From Streptomyces sp. STR69 (lineage in GTDB: Bacteria; Actinomycetota; Actinomycetes; Streptomycetales; Streptomycetaceae), in NCBI RefSeq assembly GCF_024519455.1, contig NZ_JALJRY010000002.1, positions 93,781-157,780 on the forward strand: a stretch of 64,000 bases of DNA. The letters are read 5' to 3'. Made by a program: the position numbers and the translations under genes. The notes below the pieces were generated by a model. The model saw nothing but the letters and a program-made list of their open reading frames with translations. It searched no databases and was not told the DNA's origin. Positions 25,022 through 34,431 of this stretch are shown piece after piece (position 1 is the stretch's first letter; every line of letters begins with the position of its first letter).

Positions 25022-26236
25022 ATGATCGGGGCCGGACGGATCGGCGTGGCACTGCTGGTACTGGTACTGGGGGTGGGAGTCGGCCAGGGCACGGCGACAG
25101 CCGAGGCCCCGGCGCCCGTACCCCTCGACACCTGGACCGGCAGCTGGGAGGCCGCCCCCTCCGGAACCACCACGGCCCACCCCGGCGCCTCCTTCCGCAA
25201 CGTCGTCCACCTCAGCGTCGGCGGCGACGCGGTCCGCGTCCGGCTCACCAACCGGCTCGGCACCGCCCCCCTCCGCCTCGACACGGTGACCGTCGCCCTG
25301 CGCGGGACCGGCGCGGACGCTGTGCCCGGTTCGATGCGCACCGCCACCTTCAACGGCGCCGGCACGGTCACGATCCCGGCGGGCGAGGACCTGGTCACCG
25401 ACTCCGTCCCGCTCGCCGTACCCGCCGCGGCGGACCTGCTCGTCACGGTCCACACGCCCGACGACTCCGGCCCGGCGACCTACCACCGCGCCGCTGGACA
25501 GACCAACTACCGCACCCCGAGCGGCAATTGGGCGGCCGACAGCGACGGCGCCGCGTACACGACGACCACCACCTCCTGGTACTACGTCACCGGCGTCGAC
25601 GTCCTCGACGCCCCGGCGGCCGGCAGTGTCGTCGCCTTCGGCGACTCCCTCACCGACGGCAACGGCTCCACCCGCGACGCCAACCACCGCTGGCCCGACC
25701 GACTCGCCGAGCGCCTGGGCGCCCTGCCCCCGTACCGCCGCCTCGGCGTCCTCAACGCCGGGATCTCCGGCAACCGTCTGCTGCGCGACGACACCGGGCC
25801 GAGCGCCCTGGCCCGGCTCGACGCGGACGCCCTGTCGCGGTCGGGTGTGCGGGTGCTGATCGTCATGGAGGGCATCAACGACATCAAGGGCACCCCGAAC
25901 GCCACCGACCCCGACGCCTTCGAAAGCGCCTACCGCGCACTCGTCACCCGTGCCCACGCCCACGGCATCCGCGTCATCGGCGCGACCCTCACGCCGTACG
26001 GCGGCAACAGCGCGTACACGGCGGCCCGGGAAGCCGTACGGCAGAAGGTCAATGCCGTCATCCGGGCCGGGGCCGGCGGGCCCTTCGACGCGGTCGTCGA
26101 CTTCGACGCCGCCGTCCGCGACCCGGAGCAGCCGCAGCGGATCCGGCCCGCCTACGACCCCGGCGACCACCTCCACTTCAACGACGCCGGCATGCGCGCA
26201 CTCGCCGACACGGTCGACCTCACCGCGCTGACGTAG
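25022..26236 (+). CDS. Secreted SGNH/GDSL-family hydrolase
   Basis: A 404-residue exported esterase-type enzyme. A signal peptide (VALLVLVLGVGVGQG, cleavage near TATAEA) is followed by a beta-sandwich domain beginning LDTWTGSWEAAPSG and then the SGNH domain: AFGDSLTDGNG (catalytic Ser), NAGISGN (Gly), MEGINDIKG (Asn) and DHLHFND (Asp-x-x-His). Relatives act on lipid or carbohydrate esters outside the cell. ATG 25022 follows GGAGAGGCGGAG. Transcribed alone. Confidence 0.93.
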   Translation: MIGAGRIGVALLVLVLGVGVGQGTATAEAPAPVPLDTWTGSWEAAPSGTTTAHPGASFRNVVHLSVGGDAVRVRLTNRLGTAPLRLDTVTVALRGTGADAVPGSMRTATFNGAGTVTIPAGEDLVTDSVPLAVPAAADLLVTVHTPDDSGPATYHRAAGQTNYRTPSGNWAADSDGAAYTTTTTSWYYVTGVDVLDAPAAGSVVAFGDSLTDGNGSTRDANHRWPDRLAERLGALPPYRRLGVLNAGISGNRLLRDDTGPSALARLDADALSRSGVRVLIVMEGINDIKGTPNATDPDAFESAYRALVTRAHAHGIRVIGATLTPYGGNSAYTAAREAVRQKVNAVIRAGAGGPFDAVVDFDAAVRDPEQPQRIRPAYDPGDHLHFNDAGMRALADTVDLTALT

Positions 26237-26249
26237 GGGACGCCCCGGT

Positions 26250-26732
26250 TCAGCCCCAGATCGTGGCGCCCAGCCACGCCCCCGCGATCAGCAGGCAGGT
26301 GAACAACTCGGTCAGCACACTGGAGCCGCCCGAGCGCATCGCCGTACGCAGGGAGGCCATGGCCTCGGCGTGCCGGCCCAGCCGCAGGCGTTCGTGGAGG
26401 TAGATCCCGGCCATGAAGCCGGGGATCGCGCCGAGCACGGGAAGCAGCAGGAAACCCAGCAACGCGCCGGTCCCCGCGTACACCGCCATCCGGGGGGTCG
26501 CTCCGCTCGCGCGCAACCGGCGGGGCGGCAGCGCCCAGCGCACCACCTGGGAGAGGAGGAGGGCGGCCGTGGCGCCGACGAGGACGCCCCAGGACACCGG
26601 CTGCGGATCCTTCAGCGCCCACCACAGGACCGCGGCCCACACCAGCCACGATCCCGGAACGCCGGGCACCAGGACTCCGCACAGGCCGAGCAGGATGACG
26701 ACGCCGACCAGCAGGAGTTCAGCCACTCCCAT
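26250..26732 (-). CDS. DUF456 membrane protein
   Basis: A 160-residue integral membrane protein of family DUF456, with about four hydrophobic segments (LLLVGVVILLGLCGVLVPG, WLVWAAVLWWAL, the central VLVGATAALLL and FLLLPVLGAIPGFMAG). The G-x-x-x-P-G-x-P turn near 20-28 is characteristic. Function unknown. It is convergent with the SGNH gene, 13 bases away, and lies downstream of the LuxR-like regulator gene. Confidence 0.9.
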   Translation of the reverse strand: MGVAELLLVGVVILLGLCGVLVPGVPGSWLVWAAVLWWALKDPQPVSWGVLVGATAALLLSQVVRWALPPRRLRASGATPRMAVYAGTGALLGFLLLPVLGAIPGFMAGIYLHERLRLGRHAEAMASLRTAMRSGGSSVLTELFTCLLIAGAWLGATIWG

Positions 26733-26768
26733 CTGCCCAGCCTGCGGGATCCCGGGGGAAAGCGCAGG

Positions 26769-27749
26769 TCAGTAACGGGTCACCCAGCCCCGTTCGTAGG
26801 CGTGCCAGCCCAGTTGCAGCCGGGTCGTCACCCCGGTCAGCTCCATCAGCCGCTTCACCCGGCGCTGGACCGTCCTGAGGCCCAGATCGAGCTGTTTCGC
26901 CACGCTCGCGTCGGTCAGCCCGGCCAGCAGCAGGGACAGCACCTCCAGGTCGGTGCCGTCGGGGCCGTCCGGCTCCTGCTCGGTGGCGCCGGAGGCGCCC
27001 AGGCGCAGCGGGAGCGCGTCCCGCCAGACCGACTCGAAGAGCCCGCAGAGCAGTTCCAGCAGTCCGCTCGCGTGCACGACGAGCGCGGCGGGTTCGGCGG
27101 TGTGTGAAGTCAGCGGTACAAGGGCGAGGGTCCGGTCGGCGACCACCAGTTTGGTCGGCACCTTGTCCACCACCCGCACCTGCTCGCCGCGGCCGAGCGC
27201 CGCGGCCAGTTCGGTGGGCCCGTCCGGCAGGTCGAGCACCGCGCGTTCGAGGACGACCCGGTAACGAACCCCGCGTCCGGCGGCCTGCTCCTCCGCGTCG
27301 TTCTCCATCCCGGTGACGGCGACCGGGTTCCCGGTGACCAGCGCGCACACCTCGTCGCTCGCGCCGAGCTGGAGCTGCAGGAAGCGCCGGGTGACGGCCG
27401 CGGCGCCGGTCACCACCTCCACCAGATCGTGTACGGCGGTCTCGGCGGCGGCGGCCCGGTACTCCTCGGCGAGCAGCGCGGCGGCCAGCTCGGCCTTCTC
27501 CAGTTCATGGCGCTGCTGGGTGAGCAGTGCGCCCAGGGCGACTCCGGGCGGGGCGGCGACCCAGCGGCCGGGGCGGGCCGAGGACTGGGCGGCGAGTCCG
27601 TGCAGTTCCAGGCGGCGCAGGGCGCGCTCGGTGTCGTACTCCCCGATGGTCAGCCGTCGGGCGAGATCGGTCACGTCCGCGGCGCCGACGGACACCAGCG
27701 CTCGGTAGGCCGACTCGTGCGCCTCGTCCAGGCCTATCGCTCCCAGCAT
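26769..27749 (-). CDS. TrmB/LuxR-like transcriptional regulator
   Basis: A 326-residue regulator. The N-terminal winged helix (about 5-70, ESAYRALVSVGAADVTDLARR) is TrmB-like; the middle is a ligand or structural region; the C-terminal LuxR-type HTH (about 265-320) reads LSLLLAGLTDASVAKQLDLG, RTVQRRVKRLMELTGV. This layout is common in Streptomyces, often as orphan regulators. ATG 27749 is preceded by GGAGGGGCGGAACCTG. Targets unknown. Confidence 0.9.
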   Translation of the reverse strand: MLGAIGLDEAHESAYRALVSVGAADVTDLARRLTIGEYDTERALRRLELHGLAAQSSARPGRWVAAPPGVALGALLTQQRHELEKAELAAALLAEEYRAAAAETAVHDLVEVVTGAAAVTRRFLQLQLGASDEVCALVTGNPVAVTGMENDAEEQAAGRGVRYRVVLERAVLDLPDGPTELAAALGRGEQVRVVDKVPTKLVVADRTLALVPLTSHTAEPAALVVHASGLLELLCGLFESVWRDALPLRLGASGATEQEPDGPDGTDLEVLSLLLAGLTDASVAKQLDLGLRTVQRRVKRLMELTGVTTRLQLGWHAYERGWVTRY

Positions 27750-28220
27750 CAGGTTCCGCCCCTCCCCGAAGACCCCGTCGCGCGGGCCGTGGCGGAAACC
27801 GGCCACGGCGCGAACCCGCCTCCGCACATCATCGCCGTACCACCCGTCACTCTGCCAAGGTTGCGCCACCGAGGCACCAACACCCGTCCGCAATGCCTGG
27901 ATTGGGCTTGTTCGGCCTGCGGATTCGCGCCCGGAGCAACTCATAGGGGAGTCGGGCGCGCATCACAGCGGCCCTTCAGGAAGGCAAGCCACACTCAGGG
28001 CCGGACGGGCCGGATCCGCGACGGGATTCGGTCACTCGGTCGTCGCCGGGCGGTTCTCCCGTGGGGGGTGGAACCGTCCGGCGGCTCTGTGCTGTCCTGA
28101 ACAGCCCTGTGGCGGACGGGTGTTCGGTATGTCATCCGACACGCCGTTCGAGGAGGGGCGCGCACCGGATTTTCCTGACGCCCCGTTTTCATCCGGCCCG
28201 CACGGTGGACAATTAGGGGC
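27750..28220. other. 471-base non-coding interval between divergent genes
   Basis: This separates the TrmB/LuxR-like regulator (leftward) and the PP2C-like gene (rightward). The sequence near 28190-28220 (GACAATTAGGGGC) may hold a -10 element and ribosome site. I see no gene, clear palindrome or RNA structure. Confidence 0.5.
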
Positions 28221-29870
28221 ATGAACCAGCAGGGGGGAAAGCCGCCCGGTCATGAGGACGACTGGTGGGGCCAGCTGTACGACGACTCCGCCGACGACAC
28301 GGGGGCCACGGCCGCGGCCGACTCCCTGGAGGACCGGTTCGCCTCGGCGGCCGGGACTGTGGACGAGGGTGCGCGTGTGGCGCCGGGTAGTGCGGATGAG
28401 GGCATGCGTCCGGTGCCGGGGGCCGTGGACGAGGGCGCGAGTCCGGTGTCGCGGACTGCGGGCGAGGGCGCGCGTCCGGTACCGGGGATCGGGGGCGAGG
28501 GCGCGCGTTCAGCGCCCGGTCCCCTGGACGGGGGCCCGCGTCCGGTGGCCGGCTCGGGGGTTCCGGCACCGCGTGCCGGTGTCGGCGGTTCCCTTCTGGG
28601 CGGTACGGCGGACGCCGACGCCTCGGGCCACCGTCCGGCCGCGGCCACGGGCGACGACAGCTCGCCCTCTCCGGCCGGACGGGGCGTCGGCACGGCCCCG
28701 CCCCTCGGCGCGTCACCATTCCCGCCACCACCGCCACCGCCACTGATCAGCCCCGCGCCGCCCGTCCCGCAGCCGTTCCGTGGGGAAGCGCCTCTCGCTG
28801 CCCCCGCCTACCCGCCGTCCCCGGCCGCCCTCACCGGCCCGCCCCCGAACCTCCCCGCCCTCTCACCACCACCCCCGCAGCCCCCCTCACCCCCTCCCGC
28901 ATCCCTCACCCTCGACTACGTCGGCTCCGGTCCCCCCACCTACGACGCCGAGCCCACCGCCCTGCCGCCCGCCGACCCGGACGATCTCGACGACCTGGTC
29001 GCGGACACCGTGCTGGACGGGGCGCGATACGGGAGCAGCACGCTGCGGGCCGCTTCCGTGCGGGGGGACTCCGCTCGGTTCCGGGGTGAGCCGCGCCGGG
29101 ACTCGTTGCTGACCGCGCGGTTCGGGGTGGGAGAGCAAGCCCTGGTGCTGGTCGCGATGGCGACCGGGGCCCGGGCCACACCGGGGGCGCATCGGGCCGC
29201 CGCCGAGGCCTGTCACTGGATCGGCAGGGCCGTCGGACGGAGTCACGCCCGGCTCGCCGAGGACATCCGGGCCGCCCGGCGCGGTGACCTCAAGTCCGGC
29301 CTGCACCGGCTCACCGACCGCAGCCTCGGCAAACTCCGTGCCAGCGCCGCCGAACAGGGCATCGACCCGGACGAGTACGCGGCCACCCTGCGCTGTCTCC
29401 TCCTGCCCGCCCACCCGGAGTGCCGTACCCGCGTCTTCTTCGGCGTCGGCCCCGGCGGTCTGTTCCGGCTGCGCGACGGGGAGTGGCAGGACATCGAACC
29501 CACCGCCGGGGACACGGCAGGCGAGGCCGTCGTCGGCTTCGGTTCGCAGCCCGCGGAGACCCCCGAGGGCGACCGGCTCACCATGGACCTCGGCATCCCG
29601 ACGCCGCCGAGCCCGTACGAACCCGCCCCCGAACCGCCCCGCGAACCCTTCCGCTTCCGTGCCTCCGTCGCCCGCCCCGGCGACACCCTCCTGATGTGCA
29701 CCGGCGGCCTCGCCGAACCCCTGCGCGGCGAGCCCGAGCTGTCCGCCCATCTGGCGGGCCGGTGGTCGGCCGCCGCTCCGCCCGGTCTGGCCGCGTTCCT
29801 CGCCGACACCCAAGTGCGGGTCAAGGGTTATGCCGACGACCGCACGGCCGCCGCCGTTTGGGAGGCGTGA
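28221..29870 (+). CDS. PP2C-like protein with repetitive proline-rich N-terminus
   Basis: A 549-residue cytosolic protein. Residues about 45-115 are five or six degenerate repeats of about 12 residues (D/GEGARPVPG-type), then a proline-rich stretch with an eight-proline run, both probably disordered. From about 275 it has a PP2C-like domain: RGDSARFRGEPRRDS, the helical HRAAAEACHWIG, RVFFGVG and final YADDRTAAAVW. The metal motif VADGMGG is replaced by VAMATGA, so phosphatase activity is doubtful. Such domains are widespread in Streptomyces next to signalling genes. Confidence 0.82.
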   Translation: MNQQGGKPPGHEDDWWGQLYDDSADDTGATAAADSLEDRFASAAGTVDEGARVAPGSADEGMRPVPGAVDEGASPVSRTAGEGARPVPGIGGEGARSAPGPLDGGPRPVAGSGVPAPRAGVGGSLLGGTADADASGHRPAAATGDDSSPSPAGRGVGTAPPLGASPFPPPPPPPLISPAPPVPQPFRGEAPLAAPAYPPSPAALTGPPPNLPALSPPPPQPPSPPPASLTLDYVGSGPPTYDAEPTALPPADPDDLDDLVADTVLDGARYGSSTLRAASVRGDSARFRGEPRRDSLLTARFGVGEQALVLVAMATGARATPGAHRAAAEACHWIGRAVGRSHARLAEDIRAARRGDLKSGLHRLTDRSLGKLRASAAEQGIDPDEYAATLRCLLLPAHPECRTRVFFGVGPGGLFRLRDGEWQDIEPTAGDTAGEAVVGFGSQPAETPEGDRLTMDLGIPTPPSPYEPAPEPPREPFRFRASVARPGDTLLMCTGGLAEPLRGEPELSAHLAGRWSAAAPPGLAAFLADTQVRVKGYADDRTAAAVWEA

Positions 29871-29943
29871 GCGCCCGGGCTGTGAATTCATGGAACCCAG
29901 AGGGATCCGCAGGACACCGGAAACCGAAGGGCACGCGAGAACC

Positions 29944-31686
29944 ATGGCCAAGCAGAACGTTGCCGAACAGTTCGTCGACATCCTCGTCCGCGCCGGAGTC
30001 AAGCGCCTCTACGGCGTCGTCGGCGACAGCCTCAACCCGGTCGTCGACGCGATCCGCCGCAACTCCGCCATCGACTGGATCCATGTACGGCACGAGGAGA
30101 CCGCCGCTTTCGCCGCCGGCGCCGAAGCGCAGATAACCGGGAAGCTCGCGGCCTGCGCCGGCTCCTGCGGCCCCGGCAACCTGCACCTCATCAACGGCCT
30201 CTACGACGCCCACCGTTCCATGGCCCCGGTCCTCGCCCTCGCCTCGCAGATCCCGTCCAGCGAGATCGGCCTCGGCTACTTCCAGGAGACCCACCCGGAG
30301 CGGCTCTTCCAGGAGTGCAGTCACTACAGCGAACTGATCTCCAGTCCCAAGCAGATGCCCCGGCTTCTGCAGACCGCCATCCAGCACGCGATCGGCCAGT
30401 CCGGCGTGAGCGTCGTCTCCCTCCCCGGCGACATCGCCGCCGAGCCCGCCCCCGACAAGGCCGCCGAGACCGCCCTCGTCACCTCCCGCCCCTCCGTCCG
30501 CCCCGGCGACGCCGAGGTCGAGAAGCTCGTCGAGATGATCGACGCGGCGGACAAGGTCACCCTCTTCTGCGGCAGTGGCACGGCGGGTGCACACGCCGAG
30601 GTGATGGAGTTCGCCGGGAAGATCAAGTCCCCGATCGGACACGCCCTGCGGGGCAAGGAATGGATCCAGTACGACAACCCGTACGACGTCGGCATGAGCG
30701 GACTGCTCGGCTACGGCGCCGCCTACGAGGCCACCCACGAGTGCGACCTGCTGATCCTCATCGGCACCGACTTCCCGTACAACGCGTTCCTGCCCGACGA
30801 CGTGAAGATCGCCCAGATCGACGTACGGCCCGAACACCTCGGCCGACGCTCGAAGTTGGACCTCGCGGTGTGGGGCGACGCGAAGGAGACGCTGCGCTGT
30901 CTGATCCCCCGGGTGAAGCCGAAGGGGGACCGGAAGTTCCTCGACCGGATGCTCAAGAAGCACGCCGACGCGCTGGAGGGGGTCGTCAAGGCGTACACGC
31001 GGAAGGTCGACAAGCAGGTCCCGATCCACCCCGAGTACGTGGCCTCCGTACTCGACGAACTGGCCGACGAGGACGCCGTGTTCACCGTCGACACGGGGAT
31101 GTGCAATGTGTGGGCCGCCCGCTACATCACGCCCAACGGCCGCCGCCGCGTGATCGGTTCGTTCTCGCACGGCTCGATGGCGAACGCGCTGCCGATGGCG
31201 ATCGGCGCCCAGTTCACCGACACCGAGCGGCAGGTCATCTCGATGTCCGGCGACGGCGGATTCTCCATGCTGATGGGCGACTTCCTGACCCTCGTCCAAT
31301 ACGACCTGCCGGTGAAGGTCGTCCTGTTCAACAACTCCTCTCTGGGAATGGTCGAGTTGGAGATGCTGGTCGCCGGTCTCCCGTCGTACGGCACCACCAA
31401 CAAGAACCCCGACTTCGGTGCCGTGGCCCGTGCCTGCGGTGCCTACGGTGTGCGGGTCGAGAAGCCCAAGGACCTCGAAGGCGCGCTGAAGGCGGCCCTC
31501 AAGCACAAGGGCCCGGCCCTCGTCGATGTCGTCACCGACCCCAACGCGCTGTCCATCCCGCCGAAGATCAGCGCCGAGATGGTGACGGGCTTCGCGCTCT
31601 CGGCCTCAAAGATCGTGCTGGACGGGGGAGTTGGCCGGATGCTGCAGATGGCGCGCTCCAACATCAGGAACGTGCGCGGGCTCTAA
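29944..31686 (+). CDS. poxB: Pyruvate dehydrogenase (quinone)/pyruvate oxidase-like TPP enzyme
   Basis: A 580-residue thiamine diphosphate enzyme of the PoxB family, which decarboxylates pyruvate to acetate and passes electrons to quinones through FAD. The N-terminal domain has LYGVVGDSLNPVVD and VRHEETAAFAA with the catalytic Glu; the TPP site is GDGGFSMLMGDFLTLVQYDL ending in FNNSS. ATG 29944 has only weak GAGAACC upstream. It follows the PP2C-like gene by 73 nt. Its TAA overlaps the stop of the convergent HTH gene. Confidence 0.92.
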   Translation: MAKQNVAEQFVDILVRAGVKRLYGVVGDSLNPVVDAIRRNSAIDWIHVRHEETAAFAAGAEAQITGKLAACAGSCGPGNLHLINGLYDAHRSMAPVLALASQIPSSEIGLGYFQETHPERLFQECSHYSELISSPKQMPRLLQTAIQHAIGQSGVSVVSLPGDIAAEPAPDKAAETALVTSRPSVRPGDAEVEKLVEMIDAADKVTLFCGSGTAGAHAEVMEFAGKIKSPIGHALRGKEWIQYDNPYDVGMSGLLGYGAAYEATHECDLLILIGTDFPYNAFLPDDVKIAQIDVRPEHLGRRSKLDLAVWGDAKETLRCLIPRVKPKGDRKFLDRMLKKHADALEGVVKAYTRKVDKQVPIHPEYVASVLDELADEDAVFTVDTGMCNVWAARYITPNGRRRVIGSFSHGSMANALPMAIGAQFTDTERQVISMSGDGGFSMLMGDFLTLVQYDLPVKVVLFNNSSLGMVELEMLVAGLPSYGTTNKNPDFGAVARACGAYGVRVEKPKDLEGALKAALKHKGPALVDVVTDPNALSIPPKISAEMVTGFALSASKIVLDGGVGRMLQMARSNIRNVRGL

Positions 31687-32768
31687 CCGTCGTACGGCGC
31701 CCAGCCTTTCGCCGAGTACCAGTAGTGCGGCAGGCCCTTGATGCTCGTCGTGCGGAACGGCCTGCCGTGGTCGTCGATGCGGAGGGTGCCGGTGCGGCCC
31801 TGGGAGGACCAGCCGAGTTCGAGGTACCAGCGGCAGTCGCAGGTCTGTGTCCGGGCTTTGACGAGCAGCACCTCCGGGTCCTGCGCGGAGACCTTGTACG
31901 GCAGGTGCACCGCGGGGACCGGTGTGCCCAGGTCGCTCCCGGCGACCGGGCGGGCCAGGGGGCGGCGGGCGTCCAGGTCCACCCCGAAGTAGCGCGGGCT
32001 GACCTCGCCGCCGCAGCCCTGGTCCATGGCGTAGGCGGTGCCGTGGACGGGGGCGGTCCGGCCCACGATCCGGACGCGCAGCGACTCCAGGACGACCGCC
32101 GTGGTTGTCCGCCCCTGCACCGAGATCTCGACGTCGGTCTCCCGCCCGTGCACCGCGCGCTGTTTCGCCGCCCAGGTCCCGGCGTCCTCCGGGGCCGGGG
32201 GCGGTGGAACCCGCGCGGGTGACTTCTCGACGACGTAGTCGTGGCTGCAATGGATGGCCCACGCCTGGGAGTCGGCGGTCCAGGCGAGGGGTGCGGGGGG
32301 TGCAGGAGGTGCGGACGGTGTGGCCTTGGGCTCGGCGGTGTCGTGGGTGGAGATCGCCGACAGGCTGCCCCACACCGCGAGTACCGCGCACACCGCGGCG
32401 GCGGTGAGCGTGCGCCGCCGTCGGTACCAGGGGCCGGGCGCCGGCGCGGGGACTTCCTCCGGCACCGGTTCGGGGTCGGGGACCGGGTGCCCGGCGGGCC
32501 GGGGCCGCTGCCGGGCCGCCACCGCCAGGATCCAGTACCGGTGCAGCCGCAGCCGTTCCTCCGGTGTCGCCCCGCACAGTCCCGCGAACCGCTCCACGGG
32601 GGCGAAGTCGAGCGGGACCGCCTCGCCCACGCAGTAGCGGTGCAGGGTCGACGCGTTCATGTTCAGCCGGCGGGCCAGTTGGCTGTAGCTGCGGTCCGCA
32701 CGGTCCTTGAGCCGCCGTAGCAGCGCCGCGAACTCCTCGACATCCTTGTCGTCGCCCTCGCCCGACAC
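31683..32768 (-). CDS. Membrane-anchored helix-turn-helix protein with extracytoplasmic domain
   Basis: A 361-residue one-span protein. Residues about 5-75 form an XRE-like HTH (FAALLRRLKDRADRSYSQLARRLNMNASTLHRY). A proline-rich linker precedes one membrane helix near 120-140 (LTAAAVCAVLAVWGSL). The outer part, about 165-360, has several cysteines (AIHCSHDY, DQGCGGE, QTCDCRW) that could form disulphides. GTG 32768 is set by GGGGGA five bases upstream, rather than the ATG at 32819. The plan suggests signal passage from cell surface to DNA, or a structural role like RodZ. Confidence 0.85.
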   Translation of the reverse strand: MSGEGDDKDVEEFAALLRRLKDRADRSYSQLARRLNMNASTLHRYCVGEAVPLDFAPVERFAGLCGATPEERLRLHRYWILAVAARQRPRPAGHPVPDPEPVPEEVPAPAPGPWYRRRRTLTAAAVCAVLAVWGSLSAISTHDTAEPKATPSAPPAPPAPLAWTADSQAWAIHCSHDYVVEKSPARVPPPPAPEDAGTWAAKQRAVHGRETDVEISVQGRTTTAVVLESLRVRIVGRTAPVHGTAYAMDQGCGGEVSPRYFGVDLDARRPLARPVAGSDLGTPVPAVHLPYKVSAQDPEVLLVKARTQTCDCRWYLELGWSSQGRTGTLRIDDHGRPFRTTSIKGLPHYWYSAKGWAPYDG

Positions 32769-32951
32769 CGTTCCCCCGTGCGTGTCGCGTCCCGGGACGG
32801 CATCCCAGGCACTCCACATATGAGGAGGTCAGCGGGGGTGGGACGGTTCCACCGTTGCGGGTTGGGTGTCGGTCATTGCGGTCGTCCGCGCCGGGCGCCG
32901 AAGCTCTGAGCGACCACACCGCACGGCACCGAACCGAAACGGGGAACCCAC

Positions 32952-33422
32952 GTGAACAGCAAGAAGGCCACGCGCCGCACCGCCCTCGCCGCCGGCCTCG
33001 CCCTCGCCCTCGGGCTGGGCGTGGCGGCCCAGGCCTCCGCCGGCGGCCCGCGCACCGTCAGCGGCTCACCGTTCGACAACATCACCCGCATCGCCGACTT
33101 CTACGGCGCCTACGTCGACGCCGAGAGCGACCTCGACAACGGCGGCGGCAAGCTCGCCCAGCAGCTGCGCGCGTACTACCTCACGCCCGCCTACCTGAAG
33201 CAGCTGACGGCCTGGGAGGACAAGAACCACGCCGATGGCGTCCTCCAGGCGCAGAACACCCCCCTGAGCTGGAAGGTCACCGACAACGGCACCGCCGACT
33301 ACACCGAGGCCGCCATCACCCTGACCTGGGGCGGCGGGGACACCACCAAGCTGATCGTCGACATGACCCGTACGACCCACAAGATCTTCCACATCGGCAC
33401 GAAGGGCATTGGCGGCAAGTAG
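32952..33422 (+). CDS. Small secreted protein of unknown function
   Basis: A 156-residue exported protein. The signal peptide has a basic start (KKATRRT) and LALALGLGVAAQASA. The mature part, about 125 residues, has no cysteine and begins with an FDNITRIADFYGAYVDA region. No family recognised. GTG 32952 follows GGGGAACC. It is divergent from the membrane-anchored HTH gene, 183 bases away, so the two may be linked in function. Confidence 0.8.
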   Translation: MNSKKATRRTALAAGLALALGLGVAAQASAGGPRTVSGSPFDNITRIADFYGAYVDAESDLDNGGGKLAQQLRAYYLTPAYLKQLTAWEDKNHADGVLQAQNTPLSWKVTDNGTADYTEAAITLTWGGGDTTKLIVDMTRTTHKIFHIGTKGIGGK

Positions 33423-33867
33423 GCCTCGCGAAGGGGCCGTTCGCGGTTCCTGAGCGGCTGATTCCGGCCAGATTCGCGGAGGACGGCCCCTGGGGGAGCT
33501 GCGGGGGGACCAACCGCCCCACGCCTTCACGGACTACGGCCGGATCGGCAGCCCGGAATCGGCAGTCGGTGCGATCGCCGGTGGTCAGGACGGCACGAGG
33601 TGTCTGGTCCCGGCACCGGACGCCATGACATCGCGGGGGTGGACGTCCCGGCCGGCCCGCCCGCGCCGCATGCTCCGTACGGTGGCCGTTCGACCGTACG
33701 GACGTCAATGCCCTCGATTCCTCCGCCCCGCCGGATTGGGCCCAACCATGGCCGAACACCTGGTCGTTGACGATTCGACATGACTGGCCCGTTCCGGACG
33801 AGGGCATGGATCCCCGTGAACATGTTCGAGCAGGAGGGGAACCGGAAAACCGGCGCAGGCGGGGGTC
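33423..33867. other. 445-base interval with no firm gene
   Basis: Just after the secreted-protein gene CGCGAA and TTCGCG form a short inverted repeat that may help termination. At 33806-33871 a 21-codon frame (MDPREHVRAG start) ends in TGA overlapping the ATG of the ATPase gene, a possible coupled leader, too short to call. I see nothing else. Confidence 0.45.
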
Positions 33868-34350
33868 ATGAAGAGGCAAGCACGAGGGGGCGGTCCCATG
33901 GCGGTCGGGGCCTCCTCGGCGAAAACGGTGGAGGAAACGGCCGACAGCGCCATGGAACCGGCGCAGTCGCCTCAACTGAGGCGCAGACTCGGACGCGCGG
34001 ACCTGCGGGCGGTGCCCGAAGCACGCAGGGCGTTGCGTGAACTGTTACGGCACTGGGGGAGGCCGGGACGATCGGAGATAGCGGAGCTGCTCACGAGTGA
34101 ACTCGTCACCAACGCGCTGATCCACACCGACCACGACGCCGTTCTGACGGCGACGGTCGGACCGCGTGGACTGCGCGTGGAGGTACGGGACTTCGTGGCC
34201 CGAAGGCCCAGACTGCGCGCACCGATCGCCGACGACGGTACGCACGGGCGGGGTCTGGTCCTGGTGCAGTCCCTCGCGGACGCCTGGGGAGTGTCGTCCC
34301 ACGGGGTGGGCAAGTCCGTCTGGTTCGAACTCGATTCGGACGCGGCATGA
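33868..34350 (+). CDS. Anti-sigma-factor-type ATP-binding protein (HATPase_c)
   Basis: A 160-residue protein with a GHKL ATPase domain as in RsbW/SpoIIAB-like regulators. Family motifs are ELVTNALIHT (N box), VEVRDFVARRP (G1) and THGRGLVLVQSLADAWGV (G2). Streptomyces have dozens of these, acting as anti-sigma kinases or standalone regulators. ATG 33868 is taken; ATG 33898 with GAGGGGG is a good alternative. A strong terminator follows immediately. Confidence 0.92.
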   Translation: MKRQARGGGPMAVGASSAKTVEETADSAMEPAQSPQLRRRLGRADLRAVPEARRALRELLRHWGRPGRSEIAELLTSELVTNALIHTDHDAVLTATVGPRGLRVEVRDFVARRPRLRAPIADDGTHGRGLVLVQSLADAWGVSSHGVGKSVWFELDSDAA

Positions 34351-34351
34351 G

Positions 34352-34399
34352 CAACGGGACGGGGACGGCGTCCAGTTGGACTCCGTCCCCGTCCCGTTG
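34352..34399. terminator. Bidirectional terminator with perfect 17-bp stem
   Basis: CAACGGGACGGGGACGG (34352-34368) pairs perfectly with 34383-34399, around a 14-base loop that can itself form a 4-bp stem (TCCA/TGGA). It sits between the stops of the convergent ATPase (34350) and DUF2637 (34432) genes, the right place for a shared terminator. Confidence 0.92.
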
Positions 34400-34431
34400 T
34401 CGCCCGGTCCCGGACCTCGTGGTCCCGGATC

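Noticed and set aside
28360..28560. Repeats of about 36 bases with varied sequence
   Set aside because: Degenerate in-frame coding repeats of the PP2C-like protein, not a CRISPR array.
33806..33871. 21-codon frame overlapping the ATPase start by ATGA
   Set aside because: Too short and without family support; noted under the intergenic entry only.
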